Positions 1 through 8,547 of a stretch of 60,024 nt of DNA are shown here, piece by piece (the stretch's first letter is position 1; each line of letters starts with the position of its first letter). Origin of the DNA: Deltaproteobacteria bacterium (GTDB lineage Bacteria; Myxococcota; Myxococcia; Myxococcales; 40CM-4-68-19). The stretch spans positions 1-60,024 of the forward strand of contig VBLC01000051.1 of NCBI GenBank assembly GCA_005879315.1, written 5' to 3'. Made by a program: the position numbers and the translations under genes. The notes beneath the pieces are model-generated. The model saw only the letters and a program-made list of their open reading frames with translations. It searched no databases and was not told the DNA's origin.

Positions 1-878
1 AACGGCGCGAGGTTGGCAAGGACCAGACTTGGCGAAAGAACACGCCCCGCGGGGTAAGTCGTCAGGACGAAGCTGGACTCCCCGAAACGTCCCCCCGCGG
101 CCGCGTCGATGTGGAGGCCTGTGTAGCCCGCCGCCTTGCAGAGATCTGTGTTGCATGTGCCGACCTTGACGAGCGGAAAGATGTCGTTGGGGGCGCTGTT
201 CGTGACAAGCTCCACCAGAGTGGGCCCTGCGGGCGGCCTGTGGAAATTAGCTCGCATGAAGAGATTCGGGGTATTCCCCGACTGGACGGCGATCGTGACG
301 CCGGGCTTGTCCAGATCGGCGATGCTCTGGAACGGCGAGTCGGCGGGCACGAGAAAGGTGTTGTCGTTACCGATATACGGATGAGAGACGATCGAACCCG
401 GGACGGTTGGAAAGTCGGGGTCATAGCCAAAGCCGATCTCCCAGGGGTCGGCAGCAAACCCAACATTGAGCGCTGCAATCGTCGGGTAGCCGGTGAACAC
501 GAGCGGGATCTTCAGCTGCGCCTGCAACCTGCACGCGAGATCGACCGCCGTGCCGCTGAGGACGCCAAATTGGGGGTCGAAAGCAGGAGTGCAGCCCTTA
601 CCAGGATTCGGAGTACACACGCCGATTGTCTGGTTGCCGTAGTACACGGCGACGCGAAGCGTGCCAGTTGGGGCGAGTTGCTGCAGAGCAGCGGCGCTTG
701 GCTGGCCGATCGCGGGATCCCAGGTAGAAGGCATCGTGCATTGGGGATTCGGAGCGAACGCATTTTCGACGTACCGCGCGCTGCGTGGTGTGCTCGTCCT
801 CCCATCACCGGGATCCATCTCCCCACCGCACCCGAGCATGGCGCCCAGCACCGCAAGTACCGCATTGCGCCGCTTCAT
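1..878 (-). CDS. Solute-binding lipoprotein, family 3 type, 3' end outside window
   Basis: The frame opens at the ATG at 876-878 behind a strong GGAGG site and is still open at the left edge, so about 292 residues are visible and the C-terminus is missing. Residues 1-17 form a lipoprotein signal: basic MKRR, a hydrophobic run and a lipobox ending LGC with Cys17. The periplasmic part has the hallmarks of amino-acid or polar-solute binding proteins (SBP_bac_3): TLRVAVYY near 73-80, a GTAVDLACRL stretch near 109-118, and IADLDKPGVTIAVQSGNT near 186-203. It would bind a small solute outside the inner membrane and pass it to an ABC permease, but no permease or ATPase gene adjoins it here. The substrate cannot be read from the sequence. 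An acyl-type sensor or orphan receptor role is also possible. Confidence 0.8.
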   Translation of the reverse strand, partial: MKRRNAVLAVLGAMLGCGGEMDPGDGRTSTPRSARYVENAFAPNPQCTMPSTWDPAIGQPSAAALQQLAPTGTLRVAVYYGNQTIGVCTPNPGKGCTPAFDPQFGVLSGTAVDLACRLQAQLKIPLVFTGYPTIAALNVGFAADPWEIGFGYDPDFPTVPGSIVSHPYIGNDNTFLVPADSPFQSIADLDKPGVTIAVQSGNTPNLFMRANFHRPPAGPTLVELVTNSAPNDIFPLVKVGTCNTDLCKAAGYTGLHIDAAAGGRFGESSFVLTTYPAGRVLSPSLVLANLAP

Positions 879-957
879 GCTTCCTCCAAAGCAGTCGTTT
901 CCCCTCCCCACGCGTGAGGAATGGGCGACCGCCAATGAGAGGTGTCCCCATCGCGAA

Positions 958-986
958 AATTGTCGCGTCGAGATGGCGGCTGCCAA
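958..986 (-). promoter_or_regulatory. Possible sigma-70-like promoter for the solute-binding lipoprotein
   Basis: On the minus strand TTGGCA (986-981) is followed after 17 bases by ACAATT (963-958), about 80 bases before the ATG at 878. The fit to the -35/-10 consensus is fair, not perfect. It lies in the 126-base gap downstream of the kinase gene, which is on the same strand, so the lipoprotein could also be read through from the kinase. Confidence 0.35.
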
Positions 987-1004
987 CGAATTGAACGGAC
1001 GGCG

Positions 1005-3125
1005 TCAGAACAGCGTCTGGTATCTCTCCCAGCGCGTCTTCAGATCGGTCATGAAGGCGATGAAGGCAGGGTCGCCGCGAATCTTCATCAGGTTTGGATC
1101 GTTCGCGTAGTGCGGATAGCAGGGCCAGCCGCCGTCGGCTGCCGCACGGAGCCACTCCACCGCCGGGCCTGAGCGTCCCAGCAGCGCATATGCCGACGCG
1201 ACGTTGTAGGCGGTATGATGGAAGTGGACGAAACCCTTTCCTCTTCGAACTGCGGCGCGGATGTCGGCTTCTGCCTGCTCGGCCTTGCCCGCCTTCGCGT
1301 ACCAGAGCGCTCGGACGCTCGTGACCAGGCCGGCGCGATCGTCAGGACTGGCTCGCAGGAAGCTATCGATCACCGCCCATGCCTCCGCGCTTTTGCCGAC
1401 ATAGAGAAGCGTCCATGCAAGCTCGCCCGACCAGACCGCCGAGTTTGCTTCGGGCGCCACCTGGCGAAGGAGCCTCAGCGCCTCGTCGTACTCTCCGCGG
1501 CTCAAGATCGCGAAGGCAGTCAGACGCGTAACGTTCTGGCCGGTCGGATTGAGATCGCCCGCTTTTCGATATTCGGCGATCGCAGCCTCGATTAGCCCGA
1601 TGTGCAAGTAGATGCTGCCGAGCATCTGGTGCGCGTCTGCATAGCTCGGGTTCAGCTCCAGCGCGCGCTTGAGCTCCCGCACCGCGCGATCATGGGCGTA
1701 ACGAGGGGGAATCGCCCATTCCACCAGCCCGGCCACGGCCCTGTGCGCCTCGGGAAGGTCTGGATTCAGGCGCAGCGCTTTCGCCACGGCGATCTCCGCT
1801 CGCTCCAACGCTACCTTGTCGTCGGGCGCAAACCAGGCCACGTACTGGGAATAGGCGTGGGCTAGCTCGGCCTGCGCGACCGCGAAGTCCGGATCGATCG
1901 AGACAGCCTGTTCGAGCAGCCGAATGCCGGCCTTGGTATCCGCCTCGTTTCGCCGGTGCAGCTGGATCCTGGCACGCAAGAGCAGATCGCGGCTCTCGCC
2001 GCCGGACCGCGCCTGCGTCGCCGATCCGGTCTCGACCCGCTGCCGTCGCATCGGTGCGGAGACGATCCAAGCAATAGCGAGAACCGCCAACAGCGAGGCA
2101 GCGCCAATGGCGGGGCGCATCCACACATTGCGCCGATCCTTCTCCAGGGCAGCGATCACCTTGTCCATCGATTCGATCCGCTTGTCCGCCGCTGCGTTGA
2201 TTCCGCGGACGATGGTGCGAAAGACCCAGGCCGGCGTTCCGTTCGTTCTTCGCGGCTTGCGCAGCTCTCCTCGCAAGATGGCGGACTCGAGCTCCGCCAG
2301 CGAATCGCCTGCGAACGGCCGCTCGCCATAGAGTCCCTCGTGGAGCGCGACGCAGAAGCTGAAGACGTCCGCGCGCGCATCGACCGCCTCGCCGCGCATC
2401 TGCTCCGGCGCCATGTATGCGGGACTGCCCGCGAGAGCGGTGCCCGACAGCGAAAGCACGGGTTCGCACTCACCCGCGGCGGGCGCCACTCGCGCGGCCG
2501 GAGCGGCGGCGCTGGCAAGCCCGAAGTCCGTCACGCGCACGCGCCCGTCCTTTCCCACCAGCACGTTGTCGGGCTTGAAATCGCGATGGATGATTCCTGC
2601 CGCATGAGCAGCGGCAAGTCCGCGAGCGGCGGCGAGGAACACCTCGAGCACTTCGCGCCAGCTTCGCCGCTTCTCGCCCAGCCAGGTCCTCAGGCTGCTG
2701 CCGTCGACCAGCTCCATGGCGACGAAGATGTCGCCGCCCAGCTCTCCCACGTCGTAGACGGGGAGCACGTTCGGATGGGACAGCCGCGCCATCGCGCGCG
2801 CCTCGCGCAAGAGGCGGTCGCGCATTTTTGCCTGGGTGGCATCGCCCGCCCCGCCCGGCCGCAACATCTTGAGCGCAACGGTCCGGCGCAGCTTTGCGTC
2901 CCGCGCCGCATAGACGATGCCCATTCCGCCCGCGGCGATCGGACCGATCACTTCGTATCGACCGGCCAGCTCCCTCTCGGCATCGTTCGCCTCCGGAGCG
3001 ACCTCCGCGAGCAGCTGCCGGCAGGGATCGCAGCTGCGCAGATGCGCCTCGGTCTCCGCCCGATTCTCGGGAGGGAGACGACGCTCGACGTACTCCAGTA
3101 GATCATCTTCCGAGACGCAGCGCAT
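1005..3125 (-). CDS. Ser/Thr protein kinase with N-terminal zinc finger and C-terminal TPR repeats
   Basis: A 706-residue, three-part protein. Residues 1-40 look like an anti-sigma-factor zinc finger (zf-HC2): His28, Cys32 and Cys35 in an HxxxCxxC pattern, with Cys3 as a possible fourth ligand. A Hanks-type kinase domain follows (about 57-330): glycine loop AAGGMGIVY, VALKML with the ATP lysine, HRDFKPDN catalytic loop, DFG and a GSPAYMAPE activation segment, so all catalytic residues are present. A probable membrane helix at about 340-360 (AIGAASLLAVLAIAWIVSA) separates it from TPR-type helical repeats to the C-terminus. It is divergent from a sigma factor 75 bases away. The combination suggests phosphorylation-linked control of that sigma factor; this is inference. 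Start ATG at 3125 lies in the HC2 finger with GGAG about 12 bases upstream. Confidence 0.9.
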   Translation of the reverse strand: MRCVSEDDLLEYVERRLPPENRAETEAHLRSCDPCRQLLAEVAPEANDAERELAGRYEVIGPIAAGGMGIVYAARDAKLRRTVALKMLRPGGAGDATQAKMRDRLLREARAMARLSHPNVLPVYDVGELGGDIFVAMELVDGSSLRTWLGEKRRSWREVLEVFLAAARGLAAAHAAGIIHRDFKPDNVLVGKDGRVRVTDFGLASAAAPAARVAPAAGECEPVLSLSGTALAGSPAYMAPEQMRGEAVDARADVFSFCVALHEGLYGERPFAGDSLAELESAILRGELRKPRRTNGTPAWVFRTIVRGINAAADKRIESMDKVIAALEKDRRNVWMRPAIGAASLLAVLAIAWIVSAPMRRQRVETGSATQARSGGESRDLLLRARIQLHRRNEADTKAGIRLLEQAVSIDPDFAVAQAELAHAYSQYVAWFAPDDKVALERAEIAVAKALRLNPDLPEAHRAVAGLVEWAIPPRYAHDRAVRELKRALELNPSYADAHQMLGSIYLHIGLIEAAIAEYRKAGDLNPTGQNVTRLTAFAILSRGEYDEALRLLRQVAPEANSAVWSGELAWTLLYVGKSAEAWAVIDSFLRASPDDRAGLVTSVRALWYAKAGKAEQAEADIRAAVRRGKGFVHFHHTAYNVASAYALLGRSGPAVEWLRAAADGGWPCYPHYANDPNLMKIRGDPAFIAFMTDLKTRWERYQTLF

Positions 3126-3200
3126 GGCTCACGTCTCCGGTCGCGTGGAATGCGACGGGCATGTACAATATCAGAGCGCGGCTTCTGGCGGGTAGGCGAC

Positions 3201-4043
3201 ATGGAAGAGATCGAATCGGCGCTGCGGGCGCTGGACGCGGTGGGCCGGGCGGAGTGGCCGGAGATTCCCCTGAGCGCGGAGGCGTTCGCCGCGCACGTCG
3301 CCGATCGCGTTCGCGGCAGATCGGACGTCGCAGGCAACCTCGGCACACTGCACGCCGCGGATCTCTTCCTCGCTTGCGCCTGCTCGCTCGGAATCACCGC
3401 CGCGCTGGCAGCGTTCGAGCGCGTCCACCTCTCGCGCGTGCCGAGCCTGGTCAGACGTGTCGACTCCTCCAGCTCATTTGCCGACGACGTCGCGCAAGCG
3501 ATGCGCGAGAGGTTCCTCGTTCCGGTCAAGGGCGGTTGCTCCCGGATCGCCGAGTACTCGGGTCGCGGACCGCTCTCGAACTGGGTGCGCGTCGTCGCGG
3601 TGCGGACGGCATTGCGCCTCCGCCGTGAGCAGCGGCGCGGAGGAAACCTCGCGGACCAGGAAGGCGAGCTGCAACTCGCGAGGCCAGTGGACCCGGAGCT
3701 GGATTACCTGAAGCTCCGCTACCGCGGAGCCTACGAGGAGGCGTTCGGGGCGGCGCTTGCGGCGCTGCCGGACCGGGACGCGCTCCTGCTCAAACTTCAT
3801 TATCTCGACGGGCTCAGCATCGATCGGATCGGCGCCCTTTATGGCATCCACCGGTCCACGGTCGCGCGCTGGAGGAGCGGCATCCGCCGGCGCATCCTCG
3901 CCAGCACGCGAGAGCAGCTGCAGCGCCGCCTGTCGTTGACGGAGTCCGAGTTCGACAGCCTCGTCGCGCTCGTCCGCAGTCAGCTCGCCGTCAGCATCCG
4001 CTCGGCGCTGCACAGACCCGCTGCCGAGGCGCTGACAAAGTGA
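3201..4043 (+). CDS. RNA polymerase sigma factor, myxobacterial gmx1-type
   Basis: A 280-residue protein with a clear C-terminal sigma-4-like helix-turn-helix: the LPDRDALLLKLHYLDGLSID segment followed by IGALYGIHRSTVARWRSGIRRRI. The middle (ADDVAQAMRERFLVPV to LSNWVRVVAVRTALRL) corresponds to the core-binding region 2. The overall pattern matches the myxobacterial sigma family described as Sig-70_gmx1, members of which often sit next to kinase genes. I chose the ATG at 3201; an in-frame ATG at 3150 would add 17 residues but falls upstream of a TACAAT box at 3164-3169 that could be the -10. The gene is divergent from the zinc-finger kinase. Its target promoters cannot be read here. Confidence 0.82.
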   Translation: MEEIESALRALDAVGRAEWPEIPLSAEAFAAHVADRVRGRSDVAGNLGTLHAADLFLACACSLGITAALAAFERVHLSRVPSLVRRVDSSSSFADDVAQAMRERFLVPVKGGCSRIAEYSGRGPLSNWVRVVAVRTALRLRREQRRGGNLADQEGELQLARPVDPELDYLKLRYRGAYEEAFGAALAALPDRDALLLKLHYLDGLSIDRIGALYGIHRSTVARWRSGIRRRILASTREQLQRRLSLTESEFDSLVALVRSQLAVSIRSALHRPAAEALTK

Positions 4044-4083
4044 TCAGGACGTCTCCTCGAGCGATGGGAGCGCATCACCCACT

Positions 4084-5259
4084 TCATCGCGCGACTCCCT
4101 GGCGCAGGAACAGACCGGCTGCGCCCGCCCCGAGGATGAGCACCGGCTCGGGAATCTTGCGCGCCTTGATCAACAGCACGAGCACGATCAGGCAGATGGC
4201 GGCGGTCGGCAGGTCGATGATCGCGCGCCGGCCCAGCACGTAAGCGGCGCCCGCAATGGCCCCCGCCGCCGCCGACGTCACGCCGGCCACGAACGCTTTC
4301 ACTTTCAGGTTCGCCGACCAGCGGCGGAAGTGCGGCGCCAGAAGGATGACGAACAGATAAGGCGGCAGGAAGACGCCGGTCGCCGAGAGCGCCGCTCCCG
4401 CCGGGCCCGCGACGAGGAAGCCGATGAATGCGACGGTGATGACCACCGGGCCCGGTGTGATCATCGCCACGGCGACCGCGTCGAGGAACTGCCGCTCGGT
4501 CAGCCAGTGGAAGTCGTCCACCACGCCGCCATGGAGAAACGGTACGATCGCGAGACCGCTGCCGAAGACGAACGCGCCCGCTTCGGCGAAGTACCAGGCG
4601 ATGCGCCACAGCTCGCCCGAGGCGGGGCCGCGCAATCCCGAGACGAGCCAAGAGAAGGGCAAGAACACAACCGGCGCCGTCGCGGCCGACGGCCGCCACG
4701 CCTTGATCAGCAACGCCGCGAGGCCGCAGCCGATGAAAATCCAGATGATCTCCTTCTCGGTCCAGGCGGTGACGATGCCGCTCAGAGCGAACAGCGCGAT
4801 GAGCAGAGGGTCCTTGCCGACCGTGGTCCGCGCCAGCTTGTAAGCACTGCGCACGATGATGGCGATGACCGCCGCACCGATTCCGTAGAAGACCGCCTCG
4901 ATCCAGGCGAGCCCGCCGAAGCTCACGTAGAGCCAGGAGATCGCCAGCACCATCGCAAAGGACGGACCGACGAACGCCACCGCAACTGCGGTCGCGCCGG
5001 CGATGCCAGCGCGCACCCAGCCGAGATACATCGCGAGCTGCGCTGCGAGCGGTCCCGGCGAGAGCTGCGAAAGCGCCAACCCTTCGAGGTAGTCCTGCTT
5101 CGAGATCCAGCGGCGATCCTCGACCAGGTCGCGCTGCATGTAACCGGCGAGCGCGATCGGGCCGCCGAATCCGAACGTGCCGAGGCGAAGGAAGTAGAGG
5201 AGCAGATCGCGCATCGAGCACGGAACCAACTCCTCCGCGGCCAGCCGATCGGACGCCAC
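4084..5259 (-). CDS. chrA: Chromate transporter ChrA, two-domain (long) form
   Basis: A 391-residue membrane protein of the CHR family, which moves chromate out across the inner membrane. Both homologous halves are present: the first has FGFGGPIALAGYMQRDLV and the LSPGPLAAQLAMYLG signature, the second has FGSGLAIVPFL and ITPGPVVITVAFIGFL. About ten to twelve hydrophobic segments are visible, and 391 residues is the usual length for the long ChrA. The GTG at 5259 lies 6 bases after a TAGCTT hexamer, so the transcript may be leaderless; an internal ATG about 15 codons later, further from a GGAGGAG, is an alternative. It is divergent from chrB, and the 79-base gap holds promoters for both. Confidence 0.93.
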   Translation of the reverse strand: MASDRLAAEELVPCSMRDLLLYFLRLGTFGFGGPIALAGYMQRDLVEDRRWISKQDYLEGLALSQLSPGPLAAQLAMYLGWVRAGIAGATAVAVAFVGPSFAMVLAISWLYVSFGGLAWIEAVFYGIGAAVIAIIVRSAYKLARTTVGKDPLLIALFALSGIVTAWTEKEIIWIFIGCGLAALLIKAWRPSAATAPVVFLPFSWLVSGLRGPASGELWRIAWYFAEAGAFVFGSGLAIVPFLHGGVVDDFHWLTERQFLDAVAVAMITPGPVVITVAFIGFLVAGPAGAALSATGVFLPPYLFVILLAPHFRRWSANLKVKAFVAGVTSAAAGAIAGAAYVLGRRAIIDLPTAAICLIVLVLLIKARKIPEPVLILGAGAAGLFLRQGVAR

Positions 5260-5265
5260 CTGACC

Positions 5266-5295
5266 AAGCTATGACAGCGGATGATTCAATTGCAA
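5266..5295 (-). promoter_or_regulatory. Predicted chrA promoter, leaderless type
   Basis: On the minus strand TTGCAA (5295-5290) is followed after 18 bases by TAGCTT (5271-5266). The GTG of chrA begins 6 bases further on at 5259, about where transcription would start. No Shine-Dalgarno sequence fits this start. It is back to back with the chrB promoter. Confidence 0.45.
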
Positions 5296-5304
5296 CAGCA
5301 TCGA

Positions 5305-5332
5305 TTGACTGCAGATACGCTTGCACTATAAC
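5305..5332 (+). promoter_or_regulatory. Predicted chrB promoter, sigma-70 type, leaderless
   Basis: TTGACT (5305-5310), a 16-base spacer and TATAAC (5327-5332) make the best consensus promoter in the window. The GTG at 5339 comes 6 bases after the -10, so initiation at or next to the start codon is expected. The surrounding 60 bases are markedly richer in A+T than the neighbouring genes. Confidence 0.6.
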
Positions 5333-5338
5333 CACCCC

Positions 5339-6325
5339 GTGCCGGGGAAGGAGAAAACCGCGCCCGATCCGGGGTGGCTCCTGCTCATTCATCAGATTCC
5401 GCCCAAGCCGAGCTACTTCCGCGTCAAGATCTGGCGGCGGCTGCAGAAGCTCGGTGCTGTTGGAATCAAGAACTCGGTCTATGCCCTGCCCTCGAGCGAG
5501 CAGGCGCAGGAGGACCTGAACTGGATCCTGCGCGAGATCGTCGAGGGCGGAGGCGATGCGTCGCTGGTCGAGGCGCGGCTCATCGAGGGGTTGAACGACG
5601 AGCAGGTGAAGGAGATGTTCCGCGCCGCGCGCGACGCTGATTACCAGGCGGTCTCCGAGGAGGCGCGGCAAGTCGCCCGTACGCTCCCCCGCAAGGGAGA
5701 CCCCCCCGAGGAGAAGCGCGGTGAGATCGAGGCGGCTGTCGCCCGCCTGGAGAAACGCGTGGCGGACATCGCATCGATCGATTTCTTCCACGCGCGCAGC
5801 CGTGAAGCCGTGGATGGCTTGCTCAGGGAGTTGGGAGAGAAGCTTGTCGCACGCCCCGGGTCGGACAAAGCGGCTGCCGCGCAGCGCGCCGAGAAACCGC
5901 GTGGCGGGACGTGGGTCACTCGGACCGGCATCCACGTCGACCGCATGGCGAGCGCGTGGTTGATCCGGCGCTTCATCGATCCCGATGCGAAGTTCAAGTT
6001 CGTCACCTCGCGCGAGTACCACCACCAGCCGGGCGAGTTCCGTTTCGACATGTTCGACGGCGAGTTCACGCACCGAGGCGAGCTGTGCACGTTCGAAGTC
6101 TTGCTCGCGCATTTCGAGATCACCGGTGCGGCACTGCGGGCCATCTCCGAGATCGTCCACGACATCGATCTCAAGGACGAGAAGTACAGCCGGCCCGACA
6201 ACGCTGGCTTCGAGCACCTCGTCAACGGCATCGCCATGGCGCATCCAAAAGACGAGGCGCGCCTGCAAAGGGCGAGCGCGGTCCTCGACGATCTGTACGA
6301 GTACTTCAAGCGCAAGAGGCGCTGA
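5339..6325 (+). CDS. chrB: Chromate resistance/sensing protein ChrB
   Basis: A 328-residue protein with the two parts of ChrB. The N-terminal domain (about 1-150) contains GWLLLIHQIPPKPSYFRVKI and the NSVYALP segment. The C-terminal domain (about 190-325) contains TRTGIHVDRMASAWLIRRF, the FDGEFTHRGELCTFE segment and a DIDLKDEKY motif. In characterised systems ChrB is needed for chromate-dependent control or full resistance together with ChrA, to which it is divergent here. I chose the GTG at 5339, at the leaderless promoter; an upstream in-frame TTG at 5321 overlaps the -10 box and is unlikely. Downstream genes follow at 8 and 7 bases, so it probably heads a three-gene operon. Confidence 0.9.
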   Translation: MPGKEKTAPDPGWLLLIHQIPPKPSYFRVKIWRRLQKLGAVGIKNSVYALPSSEQAQEDLNWILREIVEGGGDASLVEARLIEGLNDEQVKEMFRAARDADYQAVSEEARQVARTLPRKGDPPEEKRGEIEAAVARLEKRVADIASIDFFHARSREAVDGLLRELGEKLVARPGSDKAAAAQRAEKPRGGTWVTRTGIHVDRMASAWLIRRFIDPDAKFKFVTSREYHHQPGEFRFDMFDGEFTHRGELCTFEVLLAHFEITGAALRAISEIVHDIDLKDEKYSRPDNAGFEHLVNGIAMAHPKDEARLQRASAVLDDLYEYFKRKRR

Positions 6326-6333
6326 GGAAAGAC

Positions 6334-6969
6334 ATGAAGAGGTGGATCTGGATCGCGGCGCTCTTTGCTTCGGCGACTCTCGCGCAGGAGAAGCAGATGA
6401 CCTTCGACTTCGATTCGGAACCGGCAGGCCAGCCGCCCAAGGGATTCGAGCTCGCGCTCACCGGCAAGGGACGGCCCGGCAAGTGGGTCGTGCAGGCCGT
6501 CGGCGATGCGCCGAGCGGCAAGAACGTCCTTGCTCAGATCGATGGCGACGAAACCGACTATCGCTTTCCCATCGCTTACACCGGCCCCGGATTGAAGGAC
6601 CTGAGGCTCTCGGTCAAGTGCAAGCCGATCGGCGGCAAAGGCGACCAAGGCTGCGGGATCATCTGGCGCTTGAAAGACAAGGACAATTATTACATCACCC
6701 GCGCCAACGCTCTCGAGGACAACGTCCACCTCTACCGCGTCATCCAGGGGCGGCGGATCCGGTTCGATGGGTGGAACGGCAAGGTCGCCTCGGGTGTCTG
6801 GCACGACCTGGCGATGGAGATGGTCGGCGACCACATCCAGGTCTTCTTCGACGGCAGCAAGGTCATCGACGCGCACGACGGCGCCTTCAAGGACGCGGGC
6901 AAGTTCGGCGTCTGGACGAAGGCCGATTCGATCATCCAGTTCGACGATTTGATCGCGACACCAAAGTGA
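6334..6969 (+). CDS. Exported LamG/3-keto-disaccharide-hydrolase-like protein
   Basis: A 211-residue protein starting at ATG 6334 with GAGGAAAGA just upstream, 8 bases after chrB. Residues 1-17 are a signal peptide (MKRWIWIAALFASATLAQ). The rest is a beta-sandwich of concanavalin/LamG type: TFDFDSEPAGQPPKGFE at the start, GCGIIWRLKDKDNYYITR and the NVHLYRVIQGRR strand pair in the middle, and VWHDLAMEMVGDHIQVFFDG with FGVWTKADSIIQFDDL at the end. These proteins usually bind or process carbohydrates in the periplasm, but no catalytic residue can be named with confidence. Its place between chrB and a DUF1259 gene is the only hint of a link to metal stress. Confidence 0.75.
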   Translation: MKRWIWIAALFASATLAQEKQMTFDFDSEPAGQPPKGFELALTGKGRPGKWVVQAVGDAPSGKNVLAQIDGDETDYRFPIAYTGPGLKDLRLSVKCKPIGGKGDQGCGIIWRLKDKDNYYITRANALEDNVHLYRVIQGRRIRFDGWNGKVASGVWHDLAMEMVGDHIQVFFDGSKVIDAHDGAFKDAGKFGVWTKADSIIQFDDLIATPK

Positions 6970-6976
6970 GGACGCC

Positions 6977-7822
6977 ATGCACCTGATTGCCATTGCGATG
7001 ATGCTCACCGCGGCGCTGAACACGGCGAAGATCGAGCAGCTCACCGGAGCGAAAGGCACGATGGACGAGAAGGAAAGCGCCTTCAAAGTGACTGTCCCGC
7101 GCGACGACATCGGCGCGAGGGCAGCCGGAGTCAAGCTCACGCCCCCACTCGGCCTCACTGCCTGGGCGGCCTTCAGCGGCGGCGGAGCGAACACCATGGT
7201 GATGGGCGACATCGTGCTGACCGAAGAGCAGGTGAACCCGGCGATGAGCGCGGCGCTCGACAATGGGCTGGAAGTGAGCGCCCTGCACAACCACTTCTTC
7301 TGGGACTCGCCGAAGGTGATGTTCATGCACATCTCCGGCAGGGGCGACGAAACGAAGCTCGCCGCGGCCGTCGGCAAAGTCTTCTCTGCGCTGAAGGAGA
7401 AAGGCAACGCGCCGACGGCCGACATCGATCCGGGCAAGAGCACCCTCGACCCGGCGAAGCTCGACGCGGTCTTCGGCAAGAAAGGCGAGTTCAAGAACGG
7501 CGTCTACAAGGCGACCTGGGGCCGCACGACCAAGGTGCACGGCATGACCATGGGCAACACCATGGGCGTCAATACCTGGGCGGCGCTCGCGGGTTCGGAC
7601 GACAAGGCCGTCATCGACGGCGATTTCGCCATGCTCGAGTCGGAACTGCAGGGCGTCCTCAAGACACTGCGGCACGCGGGCATCAACATCGTGGCGATCC
7701 ACTCGCACATGTCCGGCGAGCAGCCGCGCATTCTTTTCCTCCACTACTGGGGAATCGGACCGGCCGAGGAGCTCGCCAAGGCCGTGATGGTGGCGCTGAA
7801 GGAAACGAAGACCAAGGCGTGA
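6977..7822 (+). CDS. DUF1259 (LppY/LpqO-like) protein
   Basis: A 281-residue protein with two similar halves, as in the DUF1259 family. The first half has LGLTAWAAFSGGGANTMVMG and EVSALHNHFFWDSPKVMFMHI; the second has GNTMGVNTWAALAGSDDKAV and INIVAIHSHMSGEQPRILFL, so each half carries a His-rich HNH or HSH motif that could bind a metal. A short N-terminal hydrophobic run (MHLIAIAMMLTAALN) may be an export signal. Biochemical function is unknown. It follows the LamG-like gene by 7 bases and probably ends the chrB operon. In other bacteria DUF1259 genes are seen near chromate genes, which fits this neighbourhood. Confidence 0.82.
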   Translation: MHLIAIAMMLTAALNTAKIEQLTGAKGTMDEKESAFKVTVPRDDIGARAAGVKLTPPLGLTAWAAFSGGGANTMVMGDIVLTEEQVNPAMSAALDNGLEVSALHNHFFWDSPKVMFMHISGRGDETKLAAAVGKVFSALKEKGNAPTADIDPGKSTLDPAKLDAVFGKKGEFKNGVYKATWGRTTKVHGMTMGNTMGVNTWAALAGSDDKAVIDGDFAMLESELQGVLKTLRHAGINIVAIHSHMSGEQPRILFLHYWGIGPAEELAKAVMVALKETKTKA

Positions 7823-7839
7823 AGCGGGCGCCTCGCGGA

Positions 7840-8514
7840 TCACTGATCGACGGGATGGATGCGCAGGAGCACGCCGGCGACGATGCGATCGCAGCGTGCG
7901 CCATCGAAACGGAACGGTTCGGCTCTCGGGCCGCCCATCCGCCGCCAGACCTCTTCGCGCAGCGCCGCACGCGCCCGGTGCAGCCGCGTCTTCACCGCGC
8001 CTTCCTTGATGCCCAGGCACTGCGCTGTCTCAGCGACGCTCATCTCTTCCACATCGCGCATCATGAAAACGGTGCGGTAGCCGATGGAGAGCGCGTCGAT
8101 GGCCGCTTCCAGGACCGCGCTGCGCTGCCTGTGGTCCATCTCCGCCTCCGGATCTGGTGCGGCCGCAAGCTGCTGAGACGCCGCTTCCGCCAGGCTGGGA
8201 GCGAGCGATGCCTGCTGCCTGCGGCGGCGCAGGCGCGTCCACGCTTCGTAGACCACGATGCGGGAGATCCAGCTCGAAAAGCGCGCGGGGTCCTTGAGCT
8301 GGCCGAGATTCTCAAAGGCGCGCACGTAGCCGTCTTGCAGGACGTCCTCCGCCTCGCCGTCGTCGCGCAGGATGGCGCGGGCGATGCGGTAGAGGCGCTG
8401 GTTGTACCGCCGCATCACCGCCGTGAAGAGGGCTTCTCCGCCGCGCGCCCGATCCAACAGCAGGGCGACCACCTCGCCGGCTGCCTCCGCGCTTTCCGTC
8501 TTCAGCGCCTTCAC
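7840..8514 (-). CDS. ECF-type RNA polymerase sigma factor
   Basis: A 224-residue sigma factor. Region 2 is seen in FTAVMRRYNQRLYRIARAIL, DDGEAEDVLQDGYVRAFENL and FSSWISRIVVYEAWTRLRRR; region 4 is seen in GYRTVFMMRDVEEMSVAETA with LGIKEGAVKTRLHRARAALR. It has a short tail with CDRIVAGVLLRI. I chose the GTG at 8514 because GGAGG (8522-8526) sits 7 bases before it; another in-frame GTG at 8535 lacks such a site. No anti-sigma factor gene is adjacent. The intergenic region with the divergent cytochrome gene holds two mirrored GTAACCTTT boxes, so it probably controls itself and the cytochrome. Confidence 0.92.
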   Translation of the reverse strand: MKALKTESAEAAGEVVALLLDRARGGEALFTAVMRRYNQRLYRIARAILRDDGEAEDVLQDGYVRAFENLGQLKDPARFSSWISRIVVYEAWTRLRRRRQQASLAPSLAEAASQQLAAAPDPEAEMDHRQRSAVLEAAIDALSIGYRTVFMMRDVEEMSVAETAQCLGIKEGAVKTRLHRARAALREEVWRRMGGPRAEPFRFDGARCDRIVAGVLLRIHPVDQ

Positions 8515-8547
8515 CGCGAAACCTCCGGCCTGCACACCACCAAGTGA

